Part shown: positions 1-11,267 of the stretch, piece after piece
How positions within the stretch are numbered: position 1 is the stretch's first letter
Layout of the letters: each line of letters begins with the position of its first letter
Source of the DNA: Hyaloraphidium curvatum
Lineage: Eukaryota; Monoblepharomycota; Hyaloraphidiomycetes; Hyaloraphidiales; Hyaloraphidiaceae
Assembly: GCA_025558095.1 (NCBI GenBank)
Contig: JAIVFI010000019.1
Coordinates: 248,001-312,000 of the forward strand
Reading direction: 5' to 3'
Length of the DNA: 64,000 nt
The notes under the pieces: generated by a model
The model's database searches: none
What the model was told of the DNA's origin: nothing
What the model saw: the letters and a program-made list of their open reading frames with translations, nothing else
Translations under genes and position numbers: made by a program

Positions 1-379
1 GAGATTGTGTCTGCGACCGCGTGTTGCGCTGGCTCGCATGTGCGTTCGCCATCGAGGGGGCCGGCGGTCCGTCGCGGGACCGGAAGTAGCACCTTCTTCC
101 GGCGTCTCTTGGCCGTACGCAAGACGTTTATCTTTTGCACGCGTTCTCGAGGGCGGTTCTGGCCTTTGCTTTCAGTTGAAAGTCATCCCTCGGGATGGGC
201 ATCCGAACCCTCTCCATAGGGGCGCGTGTCATATTTGGCGTCGAGATCCAAAAAGGGAGCACTTTTGCTGGTCGAGATAATCTCTCTCTACTGGCTCTTT
301 CCCGTTCCCTACATCGCTACGCGCTCGTCCTGTATGTGACTTCAATGGAATATAAACCACACGCCTTTTCGAATCAAAG
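1..379. other. intergenic, no gene seen
   Basis: This left edge lies downstream of the minus-strand GNAT gene. Short open frames exist on both strands, but none has a recognisable protein, a splice pattern or a clear start. It probably holds the 3' flank of the acetyltransferase gene and possibly the end of a gene outside the window. Confidence 0.4.
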
Positions 380-960
380 CTACTCGATTTTGTGATCGTA
401 CGTGATCCACATCGTCCGAGTTGCAACCTTGTCATACATCCCTCGTGCGCGGTAGCTGGGGAGTGGGAAGGTTGGGCATTGCTTCCGCCGACTTTGCAGC
501 GCACCTACTTGTTGTCAGCCGTGATCCACCGGATCACGGACCAGCCCTTCTCCTTGCCGATCGCAGCCACGGCCTCGATGAGCTTCTGTCCGACGCCGCC
601 CGCGCGCTGTGCGGGGTCCACGAACAGATCGTCAAGAAAGCCGCCCGTAGTCGCAGACAGGGGCCTCGAGAAGGGCCTATAATGGGCCAGTCCGATCGGG
701 ACGCCCGCCTCGTCTAGAGCAAGGAGCCCCTTGACCTCGTGGGCTGGATCTTGAATCCAGCCCCAGACGCGCTCCCGCATCTCCGGTGTCTGAGCGACTT
801 TGTAGAACTCCGCGTACCCTGCGAGCATAAGGGCATCGCGATGAGTAAGACTTCTTGCTTCTACAAGTGGAACAAATCGTTTCCCACCCGCGTACAGCTT
901 GGACCACGCCGCGAAGTGCTCCGCTGTTGCTGGCACGATCTTGACGGTCACGGCAGCCAT
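380..960 (-). CDS. GNAT-family N-acetyltransferase
   Basis: Small cytosolic acetyltransferase of the GNAT fold, predicted to transfer acetyl from acetyl-CoA to an amine; the substrate cannot be deduced. Exon 1 (960-509) carries the N-terminal strand and helices and the core segment FLDDLFVDP with the acetyl-CoA loop AQRAGGVGQKL. An intron at 508-456 (53 nt, GTAGGT...CCCCAG) was needed: reading through gives an early stop, while splicing restores the family C-terminus ITADNNYRARGMYDKVA and ends at 380. The spliced protein is about 175 residues, normal for this family in fungi. It is divergent from SMC6, with about 360 bp between the starts. Confidence 0.88.
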
Positions 961-1322
961 CGCGCTTCCAGATATCCCGCGACGGTTCTAGATCGAGCAA
1001 AACAACTAGACGTAGGTAGACGTCGGCTCAAAAACTGCCAGCTACGTGGATTCAAGTGGGCAAACGGCGGCGCGTGCTTCCGCTGCTGATGCATGTGGGG
1101 CCCCGCGTCCCAACTGTTTCACCACACACACTAGCGGCCCACTGCGGCCAGCGAGCCGCGCGGCGCTCTGCTGAGCTCCTCGCAGCCAAAAGCTCGGCGA
1201 CTGCGGTAGCCGCGGCCCCAGCCGGGTCGCCGTGCTCGCCGAGCGCCGAGATACGCACTCGCGCGACTGTCGACCCCGCGCTGCCCCGTGGATTGCCGGC
1301 CGCCTGAGAAGCGCACGGCCCC
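961..1322. promoter_or_regulatory. divergent promoter region, GNAT / SMC6
   Basis: This 362-bp gap separates two outward-facing start codons and must hold both core promoters. No TATA-like box or known fungal element is evident, and no coding feature is supported. Confidence 0.4.
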
Positions 1323-4300
1323 ATGCTCACCGTCGAGGAGGGTGTCGACATGAACGACGAGCCGGTGCGCGCGCGGCCAGCGCGGAAGCGCAAGGGCGTG
1401 GCACGGCTCGAGACGCCCGCCGACGACGACGAGGACGTGGAGATGGCTTCGCCGGTCGAAGACGACCGCCGCGATGAGCAGGAGGACGACGATGAAGCCG
1501 ACGACATCGAGGAGGTGGGATCTGTCGCCTTTTGTATCTCGGGAACTCCGCTCACGCGTCCGCTGGCGGTCCGCCGGTCGGCCCATTAGGAGCGGCCCCG
1601 GAAGCGCTTGAGGAAGAGCGGAGCTGTGCGGAAGCTCGAACCCACGCCGGAAGAGTCGGACCCCGTGACCGATGGCGGCGAATCGGAGGACGAGGAGGGC
1701 GGTGGCCCGTCCCAGGGCGCGAAACCGCGGGCTCCGCGGGCAAAGCGTGATGGGGGAAAGAAGCTTTCCAAGCCTTTGGTTGGTGTCTCATTTGCTTGTG
1801 CTTTACTTCCGGAGCTCTGCTCACTACTCTCCATCAGTCTGCGGGTGCCGCGGGCACCATTGGGCGCATTCAGCTCTACAACATCATGTGCCACCGCAAC
1901 CTGGAGGTCGATTTCATCGACAAGGTCAACTTCGTGACTGGGCAAAACGGAAGTGGGTGTTCAAATTCGCGTACCGATCGCGATCTCACGGTCTGGCGCG
2001 CAGGTGGCAAGAGCAGCATCCTCGTGGCTCTCACGCTCGCCCTCGGTGGCAAGACCCGCGCCACGAGCCGCGGTGACTCGGTCAAGGACGTGCTCTATTA
2101 CGGGCAGAGCTGGGGCGAAATCGTCGTCTACCTCCGCAACGAAGGGGAAGAGGCGTACAAACCCGACATCTTCGGCAAGCACATCCGTGTCGTCAGGAGG
2201 ATGACCACCACGAGCACGCAGTACAAGCTGCAAAACGCCGAAGGTTGGTTGTTCTCGGCTCATGTGCGCCTCGAGTCCCTCATTTGCTTTCGGCAGGCAC
2301 GACGATCTCGACAAAGCGGTCCGACCTGCAGGATCTTCTGGACCACTACCACATCGACGTCTCCAATCCGCTCTGCGTCCTGACCCAGGAGATGGCTAAG
2401 CAGTTTCTCGCAAACAGCTCCGACGAAGACAAGTACAAGGTCAGAGATGACGGAGCCCGACGTTCGGCGCCTCGCTTACGCTCCGTTCCCGGGCAGTTTT
2501 TCCTCATCGGCACGAACCTGGCCAATCTCAAGAAGGACATCGGCCACATCAAGGACCGCATCCACTCCATTCTTGGCAGCCTACCCGACATGAAGGCTCA
2601 CCGGGATCAGCTGGGCAAGAAGAAGACCGAGCTGGAGCGTCGCTTCCAGGAAATCGAGGCCAACAGGGGTCTGGAGGAGCAGATCCAGCAGCTGAAGAAT
2701 CAGTTGGCATGGTCTGAGGCTGCGGAAGCGGAGGATGTGGGTGGTTCGCGGCCACTGAAGGCACGGAACTAACAATCTCGTCGTGCAGGCTTACCAGAAC
2801 AAGGTCGAGGAGGAGCAGAAAGCGCAGGATAAGGTTGCCAGGCTGGATGGCAGGATGGGAGAGTACCAAGTATGGCCTGAGTCGCGGTCATTCCCGATCC
2901 GCACCTGATTGCTTTTCCAGGACACCTTGGCACCTTTGGACGAGAAGATTGCTGGCAAGGACCAGGAGCTGAGGGAGCTCGACGGCGAGAAGTCGCAGAA
3001 GAGGGGCCAGGAAAGGACCCTGAAACAGGCGCACGACGCGGCCACAAGCAAGCTTGCGGAGGTCGGAGGCGAGGTCAGGGACATGAACTCCACGGTCCAG
3101 AATCTCAAGAGCCAGCTGCGAGACATCGAGAAGGCGATTCGCGACACCCAGGAGAAGGTTGCGGGACGCAACCGGTGAGAGGCCTTGCGACTCGTCAGTT
3201 GTGTGCAGGATTCACGAGTTCCCAGTGAGCACCTGCAGCGCTTGGAAGACCAGCGTCAACGTCTCGAGACGGATCTGGAGCAAATCGTTGCTGAGCTCGA
3301 GGCGGTGGGTCGCTCTGTGACGCACAGTCTTTTCAAATGAACCTGAAGCGTTCGTTCCCCAGGCCCAACAATCGAGGCCGGCAATCGAGGCGGAGCAGCG
3401 GGGTTTGCAAGGGGAGTTGCGTGCCGCCGAGGACGAGCGGGCCCGCCTCGTGGATGAGATCCAAAGGCTTGAAAACAACCTGCGGGCCGCCAAGCCGACA
3501 AATGACGACGAGTTCAGCATGTTCGGGACCGGAGTGACGAAGGCCGTCAGGGAAATCGAGCGCGAGACGAGATGGCGGGGCCAGAGGCCCATCGGACCCT
3601 TGGGGAGGCACGTGCGGCTGATGGATCCCGAATGGAAGCGGGTCATCGAGGGCAACTTGAATCAGTCCCTTAACGCTTTCATCGTGGAGACCAAGCACGA
3701 CGAAGATCTGCTCCGATCGATATTCCGCAGGCACAATTGGTGAGTGCGTGCCATGGCGGCTCACGGGGACATAGCTGAGCAATCTGAGTAGCCGCTCGGC
3801 GATCATGCGGAGCAACAGAGGGCCGATGCCGATCCAAGAACCCGCAAGTCACTTCACCACGGTCCTGCGTGTCCTTGAGGTTCGTTAATTGCGCAGGCTG
3901 AACATGGATCCCGCTCATCGCCTTGGGCAGTTCAACGATGAAATGGCGCGGAAACTGCTCATCATCAACCACCGGATCGAGGCTCTGGTCCTCGTCAAGA
4001 CTCGGAGGGAGGGGCAGCAACTGTACGAGAGCAACGGTGCCAGCTACCCCCAAAACGTCCTCGCCATCATCAGTCAAGACAACTACCAGATCGGCAGCAC
4101 GTGAGCAACATCGCCTGTGGGCGGACAATTAAAGGGTGTTCTGGTCTGACGTCCAAAACGCCTCGCAGTCGCGGTGGTCACATGACCACGTCGATGCCCG
4201 AGTACCACGGCGCCGTCAGGGTGTTGAAGCCTACCGAACGCGACACCGCCGAGATCGAGCATGCCTTGCACAATGCGCGTTCGAGGTTGGCACAAGCGGA

Positions 4301-5921
4301 GCATCATGTCCAGCAGATCGAACCTCGGAGACGGCGTCTGCAGCAAGATTTGCAAGTCGCAACCGTAAGTCGTAGTTAGTTAAATCAGAAGCGGGACCGC
4401 TCCTTATGCTTATGTTCAGACCAAGATACGTGAGCGCGAAAGGCAACGGGGCGTACTGGAGCGCGAGCTGGCGTCGCTCCGAGAGCAGCTGTCGGAGCGC
4501 ACCGAGACGGCCAACGTCGGAACCCTTCTCGAGGAGAAGGAACGAATCAACTCCGAACTGGACACGTTGAAGGCCCAGAGCGCATCGATCATCGAAAGGC
4601 AACGAGAGCTCGAGGACGAGGAGAAGGCTGCAAAAACGAGACTTCAGGAGTTCCGGAGCCAGTCCGGGGATGTGGACGAGCGTGTTCGGCAAATCGAGGC
4701 GGCCAAAGCTAAACTGGTGCAGGAGCGCAGCAAGATCGACAGCACAATGAAGCAGATGCAGACCAAGAAGACGGAAGCCGAGGCTTCGTTGGCAGATGTT
4801 CGGCGCCAAGTCGAAAGCGCGCGCGCAACCATGGAGGTTGGCATTGCCTGTTTCGAATGTTGACCTCAGGCCTGAATGTTGCCTCGCAGACCAAAGTGGC
4901 GCAAGCTACTCAGTATTGCGCGCGGGTCGAGGTGACCAAGACAAAAGATCAGCTCAACAGGGACATTCGCGACAAGGAGATTCGGCTCAGAGAGAAAACC
5001 AAGCTGTGAGTCGTGCTCGTTTCCGGCTTCGGCACTTTCTCTGAACATTCGCTAGGCTTGGAACGCGAGAGCAAGTTGAGCGAGATCTCATCAATGCCCG
5101 GACGTCCGCGGACACCGCAGCCAAGCGGTATCAACACATGAAAGAGCTCACCAAGGTAGGTACTCCCTTCTCTGCATTAAAAACAGCCTGACGGCCTCTG
5201 CCTAAGGTCTTGGATGAGTCCATGCACAAGCGAGTGAAGCGATGGCGGCAGTTCCGGCAGTACATTTCGACAAGGGCGAGCCTGTTCTTTTCGGACAACC
5301 TTCAGAAGCGCGGCTACTCTGGCAAGCTGGAGTTCAAGCACGACGTCAGCGATGGAGAAGGGTCGGTGGGCCCCGGGAAGCTCATCCTCAAGGTTTGTTC
5401 GTGCCTCGGGACCCTCGGCCGGCCGTGAGCTGACTCTTCGTTGGGCACAGGTCCAAACGGACCAGAGCTCGAGTCAGAACGTCGGATCCTCACGGGCAGC
5501 GAACACGCTGTCCGGCGGAGAGAAGTCGTTCTCGCAGATTTGCCTCTTGCTTGCTTTGTGGGAGGCTATGAGCGGGCCCGTTCGCTGCTTGGACGAGTTC
5601 GACGTCTACATGGTAGGTTGTTCTCAAGTTAGAGTTTCAGGGTTTGGCTGATTCGTTGCTCGCAGGACTCCGTCAACAGGAATGTGAGCATGAACCTTCT
5701 GACTGAGGAGGCCGCGAAGTCGGACAACACGCAGTACATCTTTATTACGCCTCAGGACATGAAGTGAGTAATGGTCTCCGGTTTCGGCGAGACTGAGGCT
5801 CATGCGCAACTCCCTCAGCGCCCTGAAGCAGCTCGGACCTGGCAAACTCAAAGTTTGCCGTTTGCCGGACCCCGTCCGCGGCGGACAGCAACGGCTCAAC
5901 TTTGGGGCAACCCAAGAGTGA
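1323..5921 (+). CDS. SMC6: SMC6, structural maintenance of chromosomes protein 6
   Basis: Subunit of the nuclear Smc5/6 complex, which acts in recombinational repair and replication-fork stability. Order seen: an acidic/basic N-terminal tail; ATPase head with Walker A GQNGSGKSS split by an intron at 1953-2003; a long coiled coil; hinge around 3500-4080; second coiled coil; ABC signature LSGGEKS near 5510; Walker [12 protein letters not shown] near 5585-5660; C-terminus ending at 5921. The head motif [12 protein letters not shown] and the hinge text match Smc6 rather than Smc5. At least a dozen short introns were inferred, e.g. 1515-1589 and 1779-1837. Two in-frame starts exist, at 1323 and 1350; the second directly precedes the charged tail and is equally likely. 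The gene converges on the crotonase gene, 82 bp away. Confidence 0.93.
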
Positions 5922-6003
5922 TTTGCCTCTCTTTCTCGGTGATACCATGGATACCAGGGATACCCTCTACTTCCCATGTTCGCTGAAGTCTTTGAAGATC
6001 TGT

Positions 6004-7196
6004 TCATCCGATAGAGTTATATCTTCGAATCGCGAACGAGATGTCCGCACCTACCGGTTCCCTCTTGGACAGAATCGCATCGATGCCCTCGGCATAGTCC
6101 TGCATGGCGTACCTGCGCGAAACGCGATTCAGGGCGCTGACCAGACGCGGGTCGGCAGAACGTACCCGTGAGCCTGCGAATCCGCCTCGCGCTGCAGCGC
6201 CCGTTCCAGCCCATCGTCAACCCTCATGCGGAGTGTTTTGGTCATCCCGCGCACCGCAACCGGGCTGGCTGCAGCGACTTTGCGCGCCAAGGCCACGCCA
6301 GCGTCGACGACGTCCTCGGCCGGATGCAGAGACAGGAAGAGGCCGTACTTAGCTGCTTCCTCGCTGGAAATCAATTCGCCGGTGAGGAGCATACGGGAAG
6401 CTGCCTGCGGGCCAACGAGGATCGGCAGGGTGTGCTGGAGGCGGTCCGCGTTTGTACCTTTTCAACAGCGACGACACCAAGCCAAAAACCCACCGATCCC
6501 GCCATTCCCGAATGCATGCCGATGCGAGCAAAGTTCAGCCCGACTTTTGTGCCTGCAGCGCCCACCCGCATGTCGCAGAGAAGCGCGAGGCAGAACCCGG
6601 CGCCGATAGCCATGCCGTTGACCGCCGCGATGACGGGCACTTAAAACGGACCACGAAAAGGAAACAGTTGTTGGCCACAAGCAAGGCAGAGGGCGAAACA
6701 GGCCCACCATCCAGTCTTCGCACGGACATGAAACGCTCGTAGAACTTGCTGGGAGACGTCGGGCACGGAGTTGAGCGCGAGTCCAAAACGTCAGCGAAGA
6801 GAACCCTGCGCACCGCATGATCTCGGCGTTCCGCTGCGGAGGCGTCGTCATGCGGTCCTTGAGGAACTTCATGTCCCCGCCGGCCGAGAACGCCCTCCCA
6901 GCTCCCGTAAGCACCACCGCCCGCACGCTCTCGTCCGCCTTCAACACCTCCACGACCTCCCGGAACTTGTTGCCCATGTCCTCGGTGAGCGCATTGAGCA
7001 GTTTCGGCCGGTTGAGGGTGATGGTCACGACGCCCGTGTGCTTGCCGTCCGCAGCCTGGTCGCGGGTGACGGTGACCGCCTCGTCGCCCGTCGAGTACGC
7101 GCGGACGGGAGACTTCAGGGTTGCAGGGGCAGAGGATGCCGTCCGCAACGCCGCGACGGCACGCGGTGCCGAACGAACAACGCCGAACGCGAGCAT
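6004..7196 (-). CDS. mitochondrial enoyl-CoA hydratase/isomerase (crotonase) family protein
   Basis: Crotonase-fold enzyme acting on an acyl-CoA thioester, probably in mitochondria. The start at 7196 opens an Arg/Ala/Ser-rich presequence of about 35 residues before the fold (VVTITLNRPKLLNALT). The oxyanion-hole segments are visible: GRAFSAGGDMKFL and AAVNGMAIGAGF. Splicing was inferred from family continuity: one junction gives MRKFYERFMSV, the next RRLDVPVIAAVNG (intron ending in AAG), and the last gives AHGYAMQDYAEG before the stop at 6004. The two catalytic glutamates of classical enoyl-CoA hydratase are not obvious in NFARIGMHSGMAGS, so the reaction could be isomerisation or another crotonase chemistry. 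The C-terminal end is the least certain part. Confidence 0.85.
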
Positions 7197-7617
7197 TTTG
7201 CGTGAGCGAGGAAGTCGAGTGATGGGCGCCCGAGTCTTCCTCTTCCTCTGACCAGTCCACGACGACCGATGTATTCGACGATAGAGATGACTGACGATGC
7301 TTCTGCAGCTCAATAGTCGCGATTCGGTGTGCACGGCCGAGAATCTTGCGGGCATTTACGCCGCAGCGAGACATAGAGCGAAGGTCTCGAGCGGGAAAAG
7401 TACACGCGTGGGGCGGACGGAAACGGACGAATAGATCGAAGGACGTTTCATTGCCGGACATCTACAGTCGCTGTTGCTGCCCATTGGGGAGCGTTCGCTT
7501 GTTTTTCACGCGTCGATGCTCGCGCTCGCGCGCCAGCGCGGACATCAAAACGGCGAGCCGCGCTCACCACCCCACAGCGGGCTGCCTGGAGCCGCCGCTC
7601 ACGTCGCGTTGCCCACG
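7197..7617. promoter_or_regulatory. divergent promoter region, crotonase / RPN9
   Basis: A 421-bp gap lies between the crotonase start (minus) and the RPN9 start (plus). Open frames here are in-frame upstream extensions of the two genes and lack support. No recognisable regulatory box was identified. Confidence 0.4.
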
Positions 7618-9071
7618 ATGGGCAACGACATGGAAGTCGACCGGGCCGACCCGACCGCCTTCATCCGGAAAACGCGGTCGGAAGCGCCCGACAGCCTGAA
7701 GCAGCTCTTCACGCGTTTCGAGGAGCTGTACGACCGGAAGTGCGTCGCGGAGGAGCAGGATGCCAGATCCACACCCTTACGCGGGCATTCGCCAGGCTAT
7801 GGCACCAGCTCACGGTCGCGCTGGAGAAGTTCGTCGACATACCCGAGGCGGCGCCGTACCTCATACCCGTCTACGAGAACTTCATCTCCGACTTTGAGAA
7901 GAAGATGAACCAGCTGAGCCTCGTGCAGTACATGGTCAAGGCCAGCCGCGAGTTTTCCGGTGGGCCGGACGGATCTCGGATCGAGCAACCTTCTGAACAC
8001 GCTCGCAGATCCCGCCGAGTCCCTGGCATTCCTTTCGACGAAGGCCGAAAAGCTCAAGGACTCAGCCGATGATTTGCCCGCGCATATTCTGGCCACCATG
8101 GAGGCGGCACATTGGCAGCTCATTACGGGCGACGCGGAGAAGTGCAAGGAGTCGATCGACAAGTGCGAGAAGCTGCAGGAGCAGCTCCCCGGGGTCGAGC
8201 CCGTCATCAACGCGAGCTTTTACCGCGTCAGTGCCGATTACTACAAGGTTCGGGCCTTTACATCTTCGTTTCCATGACGCGTCGTGACCCAGTCCCGCAG
8301 GCCAAGGCGCAGTTCCTCCAGTTCTATCACTCTTCCCTCCTCTACCTGTCCTCAGTTCCCGACATGTCCGCTCTTCCCAAAGCCGAGATCTTTGAGCGCG
8401 CTCACGATCTCGCACTTTCCGCCCTTCTCGCTGAAGGCTTGTACAACTTTGGGGAGCTCCTCATGCACCCCATTCTCGACACGCTGACGGGGACGGACAA
8501 GGATTGGTTGCGGAGGCTGCTTTTCTGCTTCAACAGCGGTGACATGGACGCTTTCGACGCGATAGCTGCGAGCCCCGAGTTCAACGCGGAAGTGGGACAA
8601 TCATGCGCCCATTCGCGTCTTCTTCTGACCACCGTCCGGCAGGAAATCCTCCCCGCTTCCGTTCCTTTCCTGCGACAAAAGCTGCACCTCATGACGCTCA
8701 TCGAGACGATGTTCAAGCGGACCAAGGAGCAGCGGGGCCATGTTCCCTTCGAGGACGTTGCTCGGGAGACGCGCGTTGCTATGGACGAGGTGGAGCACCT
8801 GATAATGAGGGCACTGAGTCTGGGTCTGATTCGGGGCAAGCTGGATGAGTTGGAAAAGGTCGTCAATGTGGGTTCAAGGTACTCTCGTGGTTGACGGCAC
8901 CTGATTTGCCGCCCCGTCTTTGCTCAGATCACGTGGGTTCAGCCGCGGACCTTGGACCGGAATCAGATTGCCACCATGACGAAGGCCCTCGATGAGTGGT
9001 CGGGCCGCGTCAAGGAGCTGCTCGTGGAGCTGGAGAAGCAGGAGGCGGGCGCGGAGCTGCTCGTGCAATAG
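7618..9071 (+). CDS. RPN9: 26S proteasome regulatory subunit Rpn9 (PSMD13)
   Basis: Non-ATPase lid subunit of the 19S proteasome regulatory particle. The start at 7618 gives MGNDMEVDRADPTAF, followed by helical repeats (FEELYDRKLWHQLTVALEKF after removing the first intron near 7740-7800). The middle contains LLNTLADPAESLAFL and SADYYKAKAQFLQFYH across an intron. The C-terminal PCI domain is at about 8640-9000: ILPASVPFLRQKLHLMTLIE, then the winged-helix part VPFEDVARETRVAMDEVEHL. Length is about 390 residues, as expected for Rpn9. Five or so introns of about 50-60 nt were inferred. The PCI family includes Rpn5, Rpn6 and COP9 subunits, but the linear text fits Rpn9 best. Confidence 0.92.
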
Positions 9072-9253
9072 CGGCCCTGTGCCAAAATGCTCATTCAAAC
9101 GATGAATTGAAGCTCAATACCACGCATGACATGATCACAGCAGAAGAAATTTCTCGGAAAGCGCAACCTGCCCGCAGGGCTACCACCTCAAGCCCCCAGA
9201 ACATCTGGATTCGGGACCAGAAAGTCCGCCGAACCGTTTCCACCACCGACAGC

Positions 9254-10451
9254 TTAATGAACCTCCAAAATCGAGGCTTCAACGATCTCCAGCGATCGCC
9301 GCGAAAAAGCCTTCACGCTTTTGTAGATGGCAAACAGCGTTCTCACGGCGCCGACGATGATGAAGACGGCCATCACCACCGTCGACAGCTTCGACTCGCC
9401 GTTCTGACCGCCGCCCCCGACCCTGACCACGCCGAACCGCGGCACGGGCCCCAGGGGCCCGGTCAGGAACGAGATGAGGAAATTGAAGGCGCCCAGGATC
9501 CCGACGAGCATGAAGCCCGCGAAGAAGTGCGTCGTGTCCAGCCGGAACAGGCTCAGCCTCGTAGGGTCGAAGATAAAGAGGCCGTCCCAGAAGTCGACCC
9601 CGTCCTCGGGCTCTGCCGGCGGGGCGCCTTCGATCTCCGTCGGGTTGAAGTAGAGGTAGGTCAGAAGGAGCAGCTTGGTAAGGAAGCCGGCCAGGAAGAC
9701 GAGCACGGCAAAGAGGAAGAGGGTGAAGAGGGTGATGGTGACCTCGCTCATGACGACGTTGGCCCACCACGTCCTCCGAAACGCGAAGCGGTACTTGCAT
9801 TGGTCGCACTGGTAGAAGGACTCTTGCCGCACCCCCTTGCGTCTCCACTCGTTCAGGCAGTCTAAAGTGGGGAAATCAACTCTCCGTCCGCCATCGCTAC
9901 TTCCAGCAATACCCACTGATGTGAACGTAGCGCATCGTGCCCTTGCAGAGGCACGGCGAGAAGAGCCTCCCCAACTCGGGCTCCTCCTCCACCCCGCCGA
10001 AGCAGATGCGGCACAGCTTGTCCTCAGACGGGGAAGCGGGCGACGGTTCGGACGGTCCGCCCTCCGCGGCCGGTCCGGCGGAGCTCCCAGTATCAATGTG
10101 CGGCGCAGCGTCCGATGCCGGAACGTCGGCCGCCGGTGCCACGGCAATCTCGTCCTCGGAAACATCGTCCTCCTCGGCAGCACCACCGGAACCGCTGTCC
10201 GAAGCGACAACATCCTCGGACCGCTCCTCGTGGTCCGCACCGGCGGCCTTCCGGAGCCGGGGGGACCTCCTGGGCCCCTCCGTTTCGAATTCCGCGTCCG
10301 ATGTTCCGCCGGCAAAGTATCGCGTCCGCCGCCGCCGGAGTGCCTCCAGCGTGGGCGCATCGTCGTCGGAGTCAGCCGCCGCGGGGCGACGGAGGGGCGC
10401 CGTCGCCTGCATCGCGAACCGGTTGTGGACGATATGCGAACTTGCTGACAC
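9254..10451 (-). CDS. membrane RING-variant (RING-CH) E3 ubiquitin ligase, MARCH-like
   Basis: Probable membrane E3 ligase of the RING-CH (C4HC3) class. A low-complexity, acidic N-terminal region of about 130 residues precedes the zinc-binding domain: CRIC, then SPCLC, then HINC across an intron at about 9919-9866, then YQCDQC. The order C-x2-C, C-x-C, H-x2-C, C-x2-C is that of RINGv. It is followed by long hydrophobic segments (around 9770-9660, 9540-9450 and 9390-9310), giving three to four membrane passes. An in-frame Met 13 codons downstream of 10451 is an alternative start. Substrates cannot be inferred. It converges with RPN9 (182 bp gap). Confidence 0.87.
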
Positions 10452-11267
10452 AGCGGGAAGCAGGCGTCACTCGCGTGGCACGGAGGGAAATCATCGACTT
10501 CTCTTCACGCTATCGTGGCAAAGCAAATGAGAGTGCAAACTGAGTGCAGGTGCTCGCGGAAGCAGGTCGAAGATGCTGTATGTGGAGAAGAAGCCACGGC
10601 AGGCGATCAGAGCAAGGGGGGAACGAGGCTGGGAAGGCCATTCTCATTCCGACGATTTCCGAAACGACCTGTAGAAAGCGAGCAGCAATCTGCGCAACTC
10701 TTTACTGCTCGCGTCCGCACGGCGTCCAGACGCCTGCGATGACGCGGTCGCCTACTTGAAATCTCCCCACGGCTGTCCAAGAAGGCCGCTCCAACTGATC
10801 TGGCGCGGTTTCCCTTTGCCGGGGTACAGATTGAACGCGTCACGAAGATGGATGACGATGGAGGAAGCAATGCCGCGGATGGTGGCAACGCCCTGGGGGC
10901 GGCACGGGGGATACCAGTGTATTCCCCCTACGGGCTCGCCGCGGGGCGCAAGGCGCCAATCGTATGCGTTACGTTACAGATGCGATGATCGCGCCCGCAA
11001 CCGGCGCCTTGCCGTGCTGGCATGCCGATGGCCGTTCGGATGATCATCGGTCCGTCGCGGGAAGTTCGCGGTCGACTCCGCCGCCGTACCGCACCGCACT
11101 TCGCGGAGGATTCGCCCCCATTCCGACGGCCCGCGGGCCCGCAGCGCCTTCGACCGCCCGCCCCCGCCGCTGACCGCATTTCCGCGGCGTCCCCGCGCGG
11201 GCGAGCCGCCGCGCCGAAGCGCCGCGCAGACCCCTGCTCTCCTCATCAGTCGCCGAACCGCCGCGGG
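10452..11267. other. 816-bp intergenic region between RINGv and zinc transporter genes
   Basis: Outward-facing starts lie on both sides, so two promoters must sit here. No gene was accepted. An open minus-strand stretch at 10927-10752 looks protein-like but has no ATG. The in-frame upstream extension of the zinc transporter (11022-11267) is Arg/Pro-rich and looks like GC-rich 5' leader. Confidence 0.35.

Noticed and set aside
5624-6007. Minus-strand open frame overlapping the SMC6 3' end
   Set aside because: It lies antisense to the SMC6 head exons and has no recognisable protein; the crotonase stop at 6004 is supported by its own reading frame.
11022-11267. In-frame upstream extension of the zinc transporter
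   Set aside because: Arg/Pro-rich text with no family similarity; GC-rich leader sequence is the simpler reading.
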